Assembly (NCBI RefSeq): GCF_052857255.1
Contig: NC_135506.1
Span: 74,723,056-74,787,055 of the forward strand
Source: Amblyomma americanum
Lineage: Eukaryota; Arthropoda; Arachnida; Ixodida; Ixodidae
Length of the DNA: 64,000 nucleotides
Direction: 5' to 3'
Shown here: one piece after another, positions 22,562 through 32,447 of the stretch
Layout: each line of letters opens with the position of its first letter
Position numbering within the stretch: position 1 is the first letter of the stretch
Notes under the pieces: model-generated
Seen by the model: only the letters and a program-made list of their open reading frames with translations
Told to the model about the DNA's origin: nothing
Database searches by the model: none
Translations under genes and position numbers: made by a program

Positions 22562-23080
22562 CTAGAGGTCGTGGGCAGAGGCGAAGGACACAAGCTGTCT
22601 TCCCCTAACGTCCATCATATTGCCTCCCCACATGATGTGATGAGCATTGTAGTCACCCATAATTACCCACGGAGCAGGTGTAGCTGCCTTCAAACCACTC
22701 AACCTTCTGGCGTCGAAACGACTTGATGGCGCCAAGTACACCGACAGTAGCGTGAACGTCAGGTCACGGCTCTTCACTGTAAGGCAAACGCAGTGATTGT
22801 CTTCGTTCGGAGGAACTGACTGTTGCACATATGTAAGTTCACGTCGAATGTAGACGATGACTTTGCTGGATCTGTTGCACGTAGGTGATGAAAATATCTC
22901 CTAACCGGATATTCGCAAAATTGACGGAGTCTTCGGTTCACAAATCACAAGAATGGGGAAGTGATTCTGGTAGACGTAGTGCCGTAAATCGGAAATCCGG
23001 GACTGGAGCCCACGAGCCTTCCATTGGAAAATGAAAGCTTGCTTGACTTTCTTTTGAAGAGACAGGTTCGAAGGAGCCAT
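22562..23080 (-). pseudogene. LINE ORF2 endonuclease domain
   Basis: Start chosen at ATG 23080-23078 because the frame runs directly into the IFQWKARGLQSRISDLRHYV opening (the I/Jockey 'IxQWNCRG' start, with Asn replaced by Lys). Next is HFPILVICEPKT (usually 'VIALQE', the Glu is kept in ICEPKT), one TAG stop near 22901, then VIVYIRRELTYVQQS, LLSVYLAPSS and VIMGDYNAHHIMWGG (the catalytic GDxNAHH block). Frame ends at TAG 22562. The domain nicks target DNA during insertion. Single stop, otherwise well kept. Confidence 0.86.
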
Positions 23081-23319
23081 GATGCCGTCTTCTGTAGAGC
23101 CGCAAGAGCTGGATGTAGCGCGTCCAGCACTTGAAGTGCGCTATTTTCTGCTGGCATGTGTAGGCTGGAAAGCAGAGCATGCATGGCATTCATTAGTGTC
23201 GTGAGCATTGCAATCACTTGCACATCTGGGCCAGTATCTGCCTTATCGTTACAGCGCACTGACTGCCTTATCATTTCGTGCCGGTGCCCCGCCCCATCAT
23301 CTATATAAAGGCGTGCCAA
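23081..23319 (-). pseudogene. C-terminal part of LINE ORF1, 5'-truncated
   Basis: A minus-strand frame (ADTGPDVQVIAMLTTLMNAM, HALLSSLHMPAENSALQVLD, HPALAALQKTAS) reads into and overlaps the start of ORF2 in a different frame, the usual compact ORF1/ORF2 junction. The hydrophobic, helix-rich end with no zinc knuckles fits the C-terminus of an I-group ORF1. Upstream of about 23270 the match fades. The sequence there could be unrelated, since TATATAAAGG and AATAAACCC lie at 23300-23325 on the other strand. Confidence 0.5.
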
Positions 23320-23330
23320 TAAACCCTACG

Positions 23331-24080
23331 GGTGCTTGTTCCTGCCACCATGTAGTTGCCTCCGTTCCTTAGTCCGACACACATCACGTTACAGAGTCTT
23401 CACTTGGAACCGAGTACACAACAGTGCCCTGGCTGCTCGAGTCACTCGAGCGGTGCAGGCGCTTCCTCTGGGCGGCTGCTGCCGACCCACCGTGTTGCAA
23501 TAGAGGCACAGCAGCCTCCACTTCCATCGCCGTGGCAAAAAGGGAGCGGCGCCTCCCTGATTATAGCACAAATTACCGAAAAACTGCACAGACGTGAAGG
23601 CAGCGTTCTGATACAGAACAACTTCGTCTTCTTCCTCCATCGGTCGAGAGAGCTCTCACGTAATCAGGGTCACGTGACATCAAGAAAGGAATGAGACGTT
23701 GGTGTCAAATTTCACAATCTATTACCACCGAAGGAGCTGGGAGGCTGCGGCAGTATCGATGTCGCTAACGCTGAGGGCAAGCGCATCAGTGGGGGTCGGA
23801 GTGTTAGGCGGGCGGATAACTGACTAAATAAAATAAAAACACTTCATTACCATGAGCGGGTTTGCAAGCCGCGGTTGCACGCACAGATCAGCTTCGCTGG
23901 CCATTTCATTAAACTACAATGCCATAACCGCATTTTTTATTTCTTTATTGTCTGTTTCGACAGTTATGCCCGTTGTGCCATGGGCGCTGCCGGTGGCGCC
24001 ATTTTTCTCTCCCTCTTGGCTGCCCGCCATCTAACCAAAGTTTGCAACAGAATAAATTTGCTTTCGTATCTCCTTTATAA
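23331..24080. other. unassigned sequence
   Basis: GC-rich 23420-23560 with CTCGAGTCACTCGAG (near 23437), a partly palindromic string. No motif-bearing frame. AT-rich around 23825. Confidence 0.4.
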
Positions 24081-24114
24081 GTGGAGGGCTCCTGAATAAT
24101 TTCGACCACCTGGG
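24081..24114 (-). mobile_element. short SINE segment, inverted partner of 24344-24377
   Basis: GTGGAGGGCTCCTGAATAAT followed by TTCGACCACCTGGG is the complement of the body module of the tick SINE. Its reverse complement matches 24344-24377 in 32 of 34 positions. Confidence 0.75.
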
Positions 24115-24310
24115 ATTGGATTGGAAAACATTTAATTCGTCAGAAAAGGCAGAATGCAGACGATCCGTGCTAGGTGGCTATCAGTCCACGGCTGACAGCG
24201 ACCTGGGTAGCCCATTCAATGACCCGGGTTTGAACTCCCAAGTCTGAGCTGACCAACACGGCCTCCCACTGCTCGAGAGTAGGAACCTGTATTAGAGATT
24301 TCGGGGGCCT
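24115..24310 (-). mobile_element. I-group LINE 3' end fragment
   Basis: The minus strand reads VPTLEQWEAVLVSSDLGVQT then RVIEWATQVAVSRGLIAT and a TAG stop, followed by GAATTAAATGTTTTCC and a short CCAATCCAATCC tail. The 'LEQWEAxLxSSDL' end matches the C-termini of the elements ending at 2572 (LEDWEATLLGCSDL) and 43706 (GWEIVVSSSEP). Severely 5'-truncated and fully enclosed between two SINE segments. Confidence 0.8.
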
Positions 24311-24524
24311 CGGGATCTTTAATGTCAGTGCACGTTAAAGATCCCCAGGTGGTCGAAATTATTTCGGAGCCCTCCACTACGGCACCTCTTTCTTCTTTCA
24401 CTCCCTCCTTTGTCCTTCCCTTACGGCGCGGTTCTGGTGTGCAACGATATATGAGACAGATTCTGCGCCATTTCTTTTCCCCAAAAACCAATTGTTATTG
24501 TTATTATTATTATTATTATTATTA
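24311..24524 (+). mobile_element. tRNA-headed SINE, second 3'-module type, head lost
   Basis: It shares CAGTGCACGTTAAAGATCCC and CAGGTGGTCGAAATTATTTC with the Ruka-like SINEs through CCTCCACTACGGC. It then switches to a different 3' module: CTTCTTTCACTCCCTCCTTT, TTACGGCGCGGTTCTGGTG, GAGACAGATTCTGCGCCATT. It ends in a (TTA)n array at 24493-24524. The copy at 44971-45271 has the same module in reverse. The tRNA-like head is missing. Confidence 0.82.
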
Positions 24525-25884
24525 ACAGCCAAAACAAAATGTGGTGCCATATTCAATCGAAAGTCAAATGGAACTAATCTGATTATCGTACGTAGGCCAA
24601 ACGCTGGATCTGTTCGTGGCACACCGTCGGATCATTCCGTGAAAATTGGGGTGGGCTTCTGCCTGCAATCACTCACGAACCGTACTTGCTTACATGGAGC
24701 CTAGCGAATCGGCGGTCACGTTGACAGAGTTTATCTTTTTAGTCTAGAGCGTTGGGCGTTTCCCAGCGGACTAGTGCTGACCACTCATTAGGAACCAGGA
24801 GTACTGGACCAGCCATCATATACGATAAGAAAGATGACCAATTGTGGCAACCAATGCTGACGTGAGAGAACTACAGGATATGGGTCCTTGAAGCCCTGCT
24901 AAGTAAACCCGGTGTGCGCTGAACAAAGAAATAAACAAGAAAGCAAACAAGCAAGCGAAGAAATCAGCAACTAAACAAGAATCTCTCGAAAAAACAAATT
25001 TCTCTCATCACGACAGCAACTATTTTTTTATAATTACACATTTTACCTTTTACAAGAACGACATTATTTAAAGGAAAAAAGTTTTCTGCAGCATTTTTCT
25101 TTTCCTTGTCGTAGCGACGAAGCTACAGAAAATATACTACAGTATTACAGAAGCTTACTACCGAAAAATCGGTCCTTACGACAGGACGACAAACCATTTT
25201 CGCGTATTTTGGGCACGACTCTTTCGTATTCCTGGACGGGCACAAACAAGCAAGAAAAAAAAATATAATGAAGATCAAAACCCTAACTACTGAAGCAAAA
25301 AGCAAGTGAAAAACAAAGCAAAAAAACCTAGACAAAGAGAAACACACGCAGGAAAAGACCAAAAACAGGTTCTGTGCAGGTGCTGCCCTGAATAGAGAAA
25401 ACAACTTGTTCAGGAAAATCAAAAGAAAGGAGATTGGCAAGATATATATGAAAATAAAGATAAGCTCATTAACTCGCACCAAGGAATCGTGAAACATGAC
25501 AAGTAGTGTGAGGGAGGGTGCATGCATACGAAGGCGCTTCTTCCTAATTCATTTGGCCGCGCTGCAAGGTACCTTTGTTTTGTAAATGGCAGCACGTCTT
25601 CTTGACATCTTGTCTTCTTATATGTTCTCGAACCTTTTCTTTTCCTTTTCCATTTCCTGCCTTCGCTCTGTTTTGAAATCTCTCCTTCTCCGTCCTAATC
25701 TTTTCATCCCTACATGACGCAGGGCGACGTCGCCGTATTGGGCTAGACCTAACACGTGTTGATTAAATATATGTCATTCTCTAGTTTGCTCACTGTCCCG
25801 CTGCGAGAAAAGCGTTGTTTGAAGTTCTTGCTGCTCGAAATAGCACTGTTTTCATATGCATTTCTGTCTAGGCACTGGGAACAC
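24525..25884. other. unassigned A-rich sequence
   Basis: 24910-25480 is strand-biased and A-rich (AAACAAGCAAGC-like words). The complementary strand therefore shows a 134-codon Phe/Leu-rich frame that looks like a membrane protein but is compositional. No gene or repeat recognised. Confidence 0.5.
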
Positions 25885-26120
25885 GAATGAATGAATGAAC
25901 GAATTTAACGTCCCAAAGCGGCTCAGAAAATGAAGGACGTCGTAGTGAAGGGCTCCGGAAATCTCGACCAGCTGGGGTTCTTTAACGTGCGCTAACATCG
26001 CACAGTACACGGGCCTCTAGAATAGCGCCTTCATAGAAATTCGACCTCCGCGGCCGGGATCTAACAAGCCTATTTCGGGGCAGCAGCCGAGCGCAATAAC
26101 GACTTAGCCTCTGCGGTTGC
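25885..26120 (-). mobile_element. Ruka-like SINE
   Basis: Minus-strand copy preceded by GAATGAATGAATGAACG at its 3' side. Modules present are TTTAACGTCCCAAAGCGGC, GACGTCGTAGTGAAGGGCTC, CGGAAATCTCGACCAGCTGG, GGTTCTTTAACGTGCGC and GCACAGTACACGGGCCTCTA. The head is the complement of CCTCCGCGGCCGGGATC then GCAGCAGCCGAGCGCAATAA. An eroded B-box (GATCTAACAAGCC) suggests loss of promoter function. Confidence 0.85.
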
Positions 26121-27599
26121 TTGAATAAATGATGTTTTTAATCATAGTGGCTAATTACAGGATTGAACTTAACTATGCTTAACAGCGGAAATGCGAAGGC
26201 CTAACCGTTTCCTCTCTTTCTTCCTCCATTTTTCATGCTTAAATTTTTTTGAGTATTTGAAAATTGGTTGTTTTATTTTATTTATTGTTATTAGTTTTTA
26301 CTTTATTTTATGTTTCTTTTTTTAATGCTGAAAAAGCTTCATAAGCATTTGCACCATTTTCATCGAGTCAGTCACACAAAGCCTGCTTCAAACGTAGCCT
26401 TTGTTTTCATTATTTCACTTTAACTAATTTCAGTTCTTCAACCAAACTTTCCCCGTTTCAAGATCTACTCACGCATTACCTAACAAAATCAAACTATTTC
26501 ACATTTATTTTCACAAAACGACATAGTCGTGAAGACAATCTTTGCGGGCACTTTTTCTGACGCGACAAAACCATATAATTTTTTCACATTAAAAAAAACA
26601 ATCAGAAGCCGCGGGCAGAAACGCGTTTTAGCGAGGGATCCATCCATACCTTGTCGTTGTTGGACAAACCGCAACAAGCAAAGGACGGCAGTTTTATAGC
26701 ATGCGATGCCGGTAGGCTGCGATTTTTCAGTTCATGATCCACTCGCCCTGAGGAGATAAGCCATCGACACTAACCTAATCAGCGCAGTCCTCGGCACACA
26801 ACAGCGGAATGGCGCACGTTCGAGGAAACTGTCCCCGAGAACCGAGTCAGCAAGTTTCCGAGAGCTCCCAAATAGCATTTGCAACGAATGTCGCCGGCAT
26901 ATTCACGGCCGCTCTCCATTGAAACCTGTCCTCCTCGAACACTGAACGTGACTGATGTCACAGTGGAGTTCTCGCTGCGCGGCACGTGGCGTTCGACGAT
27001 ATGTATACATCGACCAGCGTCATGAAGGCTTGATAAATTTCGTTTCTGGTTTAAAGCCTGTAGCAGCGTTCTCGGATGTGCGCAGCACACCGGCTCGCCG
27101 AGGGAGGCAAATGTGACGACGACGAACATTTTTGAACACTCAATAAATAAAACCATCACGCTATCCCACATCGCACCCTAACCTTTCCAACCAAGAAAAT
27201 GCTATCGAAGAAAAATCACAAGTTTTAGGCTTTGAACAGAAATAATTACTGAAAATAAAATAGTTTCATAAAACTTTCTCAGTAGCCTGAAATGGACATA
27301 ATAAATTTAACTTTAGAGACAAGTGTCAAGAGAGGACGCCAAACATATGTGGCAGCGCTCGAGCTAAAGCATCCACTTTCGTTGCCTAGGCAACAGGCGG
27401 AAACGTCCGCATTTGGTGCACCAAGCTTGCTTGTGTTCGAACATATATCGACCCCTCCCGTCAAGGTGAGGTGCTGTTGTTTGAGCCACAAGGAAGAAGA
27501 AATGAAGCGGCACAACTTTCCACAAGTATACTATAGTCATACGGAGGTTTCTATCAAGCAAGAGACACCAGGCTCTCTGAGCCACGAGGACGTGCATCA
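26121..27599. other. unassigned sequence upstream of the LINE
   Basis: AT-rich to about 26600, then a mixed region with open frames of 130 codons (minus, 26779-27171) and 164 codons (plus, 27292-27786) that show no known motif. The second runs into the LINE 5' region and may be its 5' UTR. GTTGCCTAGGCAAC (27379-27392) is a perfect 14-bp palindrome resembling an RFX-type X-box. Confidence 0.4.
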
Positions 27600-27843
27600 C
27601 ATGGGCTCCGTCAACGTTTACTCGTGGTGGTGGAATATCGACCTGAAGTGTTCTGCTTTCCATCGGACACAGTCAGGGAAGGTGTTGTGCACCTCTACGC
27701 ACCATATTTCATCCATTTTCGCCCATTGGAACCGATTTTGGAAGATTTTCCTGTCGCGCCAGGCGCGGAACGCCGTCACCGGTTAGGCCTAACGCCACCG
27801 GCTGCTCATCGCCCTGTTCGTCTCCGGGTCTACATCGTCACAG

Positions 27844-29403
27844 ATGGAGTACCGCGTGGATGGCGAAGTGATTTCCCCAGAAGAATTCGAAAATTATCTA
27901 CGGTGGTCCCGTGCCGTCCGGGCCCACAACAAACTCTCCCCCATCACGAAGCCGTCATCGTCCAATGACGCGTCAGCAGCGTCCAGCTCCCGGGCAGGTC
28001 CAGGCAAGGCCGCTCAACCACCACAAGGCAAGTCTACTCCACCGAAAATCAAGAAACACGCTCCGCTTCCTCGCCTACCAGCTTCATACCTCAAGATTGT
28101 GTTCCGCCCAGGCGGTGATTTCGACCTGCGGCCCATGAACGGCGGAGCTCTTCTCCAGCTTCTCTGCACTGGCGCATACATCGACTGCGCGCAAACGCGG
28201 AGCCAGGACAAGCTCCGAATCAACCCTTACAATAACTCGTTTACGTGAGTACGCCTTCAAAAGCCCGAATGAAACGATATGTCCAACTTCAAGAACTCAG
28301 GCTCCACGACCAACAGTATCCGATGAAGACATACGTTGCGGCCCCCGACAACGCCGTCAAAGGGATACTCTACAATGCGGTATATAACCAGACTCAAGAA
28401 GATATTTTCTCCGACCTCGTGGCGCTGAACACCAGCCGCCACTTCACGATCGCCGACGCCCGCTAACTAGGCCGCACCAAGTCCATCTTGGTCACCTTTA
28501 TTGACACCACAGAAGTTCCAAGACAGCTCGTCTTCTACGGCACCCTCTACACATGTCATCCCTTCAAGGCGAAAGTTGAAGCATGCTTCAACTGCCGCAA
28601 GTCAGGCCATCGTGCTGATGTGTGTCCGAAAGAGCGTACCGACCTTTGTCCTCGCTGCGGTGCGTCACATGCCATCAAAGAAACGCCAGATTGCACTCCC
28701 AAATGTATCCTGTGTAATGGAACGCACTTCAGAGGGACGCGCAAGTGCAAAGTACGCTTCGAACGCTCCGGCACTACGGACAACGCCCCCGGCGTGTCCA
28801 CCACCGTCTTCGCTACCCAAGAGTCCCAGGGCGTCGCGAAGCCGCCAACGCTCCACCTGCCGCCCAAGAACTGGTCGCAGTCACAGCCTTTCCGTGTCCT
28901 TCCCACCACTTCCAGGCCAACGGGCCCAGGAATCTTCGAAACGGGTGAGCTGGGGGCCGCAGTCTTCCCCGCTCGAGAAGCTAAAACCACAATTGTCCTC
29001 CCAGAGTCGCGAAATTGCTGTTCTAAAAGAGCAAATGCAAAACCTTTTAAAGCGTGAACACTTCCCACCGACATTGCCCCCAGTGGTGCAAACCCCGACA
29101 CAACCAAACGTGCCCCGTTCCTCCTCCGTCTCTTCCCTCTCCGCCTCCTCTTCGCGCGCCATGTCATCGGCACGTGGGCTCCCCGCTAAACGCAAGTCCG
29201 CCGATGACGCCAATTCTCCCTCCCAACCAGTCACTGACAACCTTGTACACCAGGTGACGTCTTTTATGCAAGATTTTGAGAAACGCATGATGGCGACACT
29301 AAACACGTTCCAGTCCGAAACTCAAACGTGGATGAACATTTCTGATCGCGTGGCGGCGCTCGAAACCCGCCAGAGCAATCTGGAGGCCAATGACGCGCAA
29401 TAA
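27844..29403 (+). pseudogene. LINE ORF1, gag-like nucleic-acid-binding protein (broken)
   Basis: Start ATG at 27844 (MEYRVDGEVISPEEFENYL) opens the first long frame after the non-coding leader. The N-terminal half ends APLPRLPASYLKIVFRPGG...LRINPYNNSFT near 28245. Reading then shifts frame (KTYVAAPDNAVKGILYNAVY), with one TAA at 28464. A zinc-knuckle region follows: CFNCRKSGHRADVC (C-x2-C-x4-H-x4-C), CPRCGASH and CILCNGTHFRGTRKC (C-x2-C-x3-H-x6-C). A second shift near 28850 restores the first frame for a Ser/Pro-rich stretch and a helical C-terminus (QSREIAVLKEQMQNLLKRE, ISDRVAALETRQSNLEAN) likely to form a coiled coil. ORF1 coats element RNA. Confidence 0.88.
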
Positions 29404-29474
29404 GATTCACGAGCCTCTCCCCAGAGGTCATACGCCACCCCCTGCATCTTCCGCTGTCTCCGTCATTGCCAAAC

Positions 29475-30260
29475 ATGGCTGCGACACCCCAACGCATTAA
29501 GGTGTGGCAGTGGAACTGCGGGGGTTTTCGCTGAAAGCTAGATAACCTGCAGCTTTACTCACATAACCTCTCTAGCCGCGACGCCCCCGCGGTCATTGCG
29601 CTCCAGGAATGTCTGACGTCAGTCAAGCTCCGAAACTACACCGCATACGAACCTTCAGCCCAGCCACAGACCAGGGTCGCCACTCTCGTACATGGCAATC
29701 TCACTGCGACAGAGCACCCATTAGAGGTAGACGACATAGACGGTCTCCTGCTGGAGCTTCTCCCTCCCACACGCAAGTCACTTAGCCTCTTCATCCTGAA
29801 TCTCTATAGCCTCCCAAGAGGTCCTCCTGCCCCTCTTCTTGCGGCTTTCCGCAAGACGCTCTCGATCAGTTCGAACAACTCCCTGTTGGTAGTGGGCGAC
29901 TTTAAAGCCAATGACATCAGTTGGGGGTACCGCAAGAACTCTCGCAAAGGCACCTCCCTGTGGGCATTCACTCAGGACGAAGGCCGCTACCTTTTGAATG
30001 ACACCACGATCCCCACCCGTATTGGTTCCAGTCTTAAGCACAACACCAGCCCAGACCTCACAATTAGCAAACACATTCGCGACAGCCGATGGATCAACAC
30101 GACACACTCCTTTAGCAGCGACCATTATACTATTTCCACAGAGGTCAATATCTCTTCCCTTACCTCGCCAAAACGACGAGGGACACAGGTGGTGGATTGG
30201 GACAAATTCCGCCAACTTCGGCGCCTAACCCCGAACACCATCACGGACCTTTTTGAATAG
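29475..30260 (+). pseudogene. LINE ORF2 endonuclease domain
   Basis: ATG 29475 gives MAATPQRIKVWQWNCGGFR, the canonical I-group 'VWQWNCxGFR' start, then a single TGA at 29532 (a likely CGA-to-TGA change). The frame stays open to TAG at 30258. Motifs are VIALQECLTS (catalytic Glu present), LSLFILNLYSLP, LLVVGDFKANDISWGY (usually GDFNAHHxxWG, so both Asn and His are changed) and THSFSSDHYTIST (SDH intact). The loss in GDFN predicts no nicking activity. It sits 71 bp after the ORF1 stop and continues into RT in another frame. Confidence 0.88.
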
Positions 30261-31397
30261 ACCGCCAGTCTCAACCGCGATGTCGCCCGCGCTACCTCCA
30301 TCCACCATTCTCGAACATGAGGACACCTCGGCTGCTGACAGCCGGCTCCTCCACATGTGGGAAGCACATGCCAGCCTGCAAAGGCGCTGGCTCAATCAAA
30401 AGCCCAATCGGCCCCTGAAACGCCGTATCGCTCATCTCGTACGCGAGATTGAAACACATGCACGCGACCTGGCCCATCAACAATGGGGACAGGTCTGCGA
30501 TCGCATGAGTGGCAATTTAGGCCTGAAAGACACCTGGTCCCTCCCCAGGTATCTCCTGGACCCGGGTCACAAGAAGGCCACCCAACGCAAGCATGTCACA
30601 TGCATCTTGCACCAGCTCCCCTTCTCAGACGATGCACTCCTCCAAGCCCTCAAAGATCAATATCTCACCACCACCCCTCTCATCCCCTCCCCCGGTACAC
30701 GGGAGACCCCAACCTGGAACTCGACGCGGACATCTCTCCGGCGGAGGTTAGGGCGGCCATGCACAAACTTCGGACCACGACCGCCCCCGGCGCTGACAGT
30801 CACCAACAAGACGCTTCGCAATCTCGACGGCCAGTCCGTGGAGGCTGCTGCAGACTTGTTCAATCACTGCTGGCGAACGGGAACCCTCCCTTCGCAGTGG
30901 ACTCATGCCCGCATAACTTTCATCCCCAAGCCAGGAAAGCCTCTTGAGATAAGGAATCTCCGTCCCATTTCCCTTACGTCTGGCATCGGCAAGCTCTTTG
31001 AGCACGTAGTCCTTGTTCGCCTCCAGGAACACATGGACGACGACCTCCTCTTCCCCCCAACGATGGTTGCTTTCCGTCCCCACCTCTCCACCCAAGATAT
31101 CATGCTTCAGCTCTCAGAAGACGTCCTCCACCCCCGAAACACGAGGCGCACGCGCGCGGTCCTGGCCCTGGATCTAAAACAGGCATTCGACTATGTACAT
31201 CATTCGGCCATCTTGGACGCCCTGTCGTCCCTACACGTCGGCACTCGTACCCATCAGTACATCTCAGCCTTCCTCCGCCATCGCACAGCTGAAATCACTT
31301 TTGGCTCACTTCCTCCCCTGTTGTCACCCTCGGTAGCCGAGGTACCCCTCAGGGATCGGTACTCTCCCCGCTTCTATTTAATATAACTCTCATACCC
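30261..31397 (+). pseudogene. LINE ORF2 RT region, first part
   Basis: It continues ORF2 after a frame change near 30260 (LHMWEAHASLQRRWLNQKPN, RRIAHLVREIETHARDLAHQ). A compensating pair of shifts at about 30700 and 30800 puts ELDADISPAEVRAAMHKLRT and TTAPGAD in another frame. It then returns for FIPKPGKPLEIRNLRPISLT, SGIGKLFEHVVLVRLQEHM and LALDLKQAFDYVHHSAILDA, where motif A with its Asp is intact. Near 31320 the frame shifts again into RGTPQGSVLSPLLF (31338-31379). Coding similarity across shifts is clear by eye. Confidence 0.88.
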
Positions 31398-32447
31398 ATG
31401 GCAAAGGCTCTTTCAGCCATTCCCGCCCTCTCGCACTCTTTATATGCTGATGACATCACCCTGTGGACCTCCACGGGTAATGTAGGCACCATTGAAGAGA
31501 CACTACAAGCGGGCCCAGATGTGGTGACCTACTATGCCCATCAGGTCGGCCTTGCATGCTCTCCTACAATATCGGAACTTCTCGCCCTTCGCCCCCCTCG
31601 GGGAAGACTGGACAAAACTCCCCCACCTAGCATCGATGTCACCATTGATGCCACCCGCATAGCAGAAGTAGACAAAGTCCGCATCCTGGGGATCGTTCTC
31701 CAGAACAATGGCACTGCCACAACCACCAAGCTCACTGCTACCGTTCAACAAACCGTTCGCCTCATCAGACGAATCGCTAACAAACACCGAGGCAAGCGGG
31801 AACACGACCTCCGCCGCCTGATCCAGGCTTTCGTCCTTAGCCGGGTATTATACTCCCTGCCCTATCTCTTCCTCTTCCGAGTAGAGGAGAACAATGTCAA
31901 CTGCCTCATCCGTCAAGCGTACAAGACGGCCCTCAACCTCCCCCAGCACACGTCGAATGAACGCCTTCTTAAGATGGGCGTACACAACACCCTCGCCGAG
32001 CTCACTGAGGCCCATCGATCTGCCCAACTTGATCGGCTCTCCTCCACCCTAGCCGGCCATCACATTCTTGACGCCATTGGCCAACACCCCCCTGGCTATT
32101 ATATCCACACCTTCTCCCTCCCAAACCGCACACGGGACCTCATCACCATTCACCCCCTCCCCAAGAACATGCATCCCGAGCATCACGCGGCTCGTCGTGC
32201 TGCTCGGGCTGCAGCCCTACACAAACACCATGGCGTACAGCCGGAGAGCGTCTACGTCGACGCAGCATCTTACACCTCCTCTTCCGCCTTTGCCCTGGCG
32301 GTAGTGTACAATTCGTACGCCCCTATTACAGCAGGCACTGTCATTGCCTCCACTCCTGCGGAAGCGGAGGAGGCAGTAGCCTTAGCCATCGCTACTACAT
32401 CGGCGACCCACATTTTCAGCGGACCGCGGTCCGTAACTTTGCGATAG
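31398..32447 (+). pseudogene. LINE ORF2 RT second part and RNase H start
   Basis: 349 codons open to TAG at 32445, starting where the previous frame ends. SLYADDITLWTSTG (31437-31478) is the intact YADD active-site box. Then come VDKVRILGIVLQNNG, VRLIRRIANKHRGKREHDLR, LSRVLYSLPYLFLFRVEENN and LLKMGVHNTLAELTEAHR, the thumb and connection. RNase H begins ESVYVDAASYTSSSAFALAV (first Asp present), has TPAEAEEAVALAIATT (Glu present) and reaches IFSGPRS, where the third acid (SDPRS) is Gly. A frameshift or deletion there ends the frame. Confidence 0.88.

Larger units (their letters stand above)
19268..23330 (-). mobile_element. I-group LINE, near-complete ORF2 plus end of ORF1
   Basis: On the minus strand, from 23330 downward: the end of ORF1, then an apurinic-type endonuclease, linker, RT and RNase H. 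A ~150-bp 3' UTR then runs through CTTTTTTCCCTTTTCTCTTC and ends in a CTCCTCTTTATCTATCC-like pyrimidine tail near 19268. The gag half of ORF1 and the 5' UTR are missing, so it is 5'-truncated. The 481-codon open frame at its 3' end is the longest in the window, so it is less decayed than the element at 1-2682. Sequence motifs differ from the 27600 element, so it is a separate family. Confidence 0.92.

Noticed and set aside
25123..25527. 134-codon minus-strand frame resembling a multi-pass membrane protein
   Set aside because: The plus strand is A-rich low-complexity sequence, so Phe, Leu and Ile runs are compositional; no family motif or start context.
26779..27171. 130-codon minus-strand frame as a host gene
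   Set aside because: No recognisable domain, no supporting promoter or codon bias; length is within chance for this composition.
28501..29403. 300-codon plus-strand frame as an independent overlapping gene
   Set aside because: Its first third is an out-of-frame shadow of the zinc-knuckle part of LINE ORF1; only the part after about 28850 is the true ORF1 C-terminus after a frameshift.
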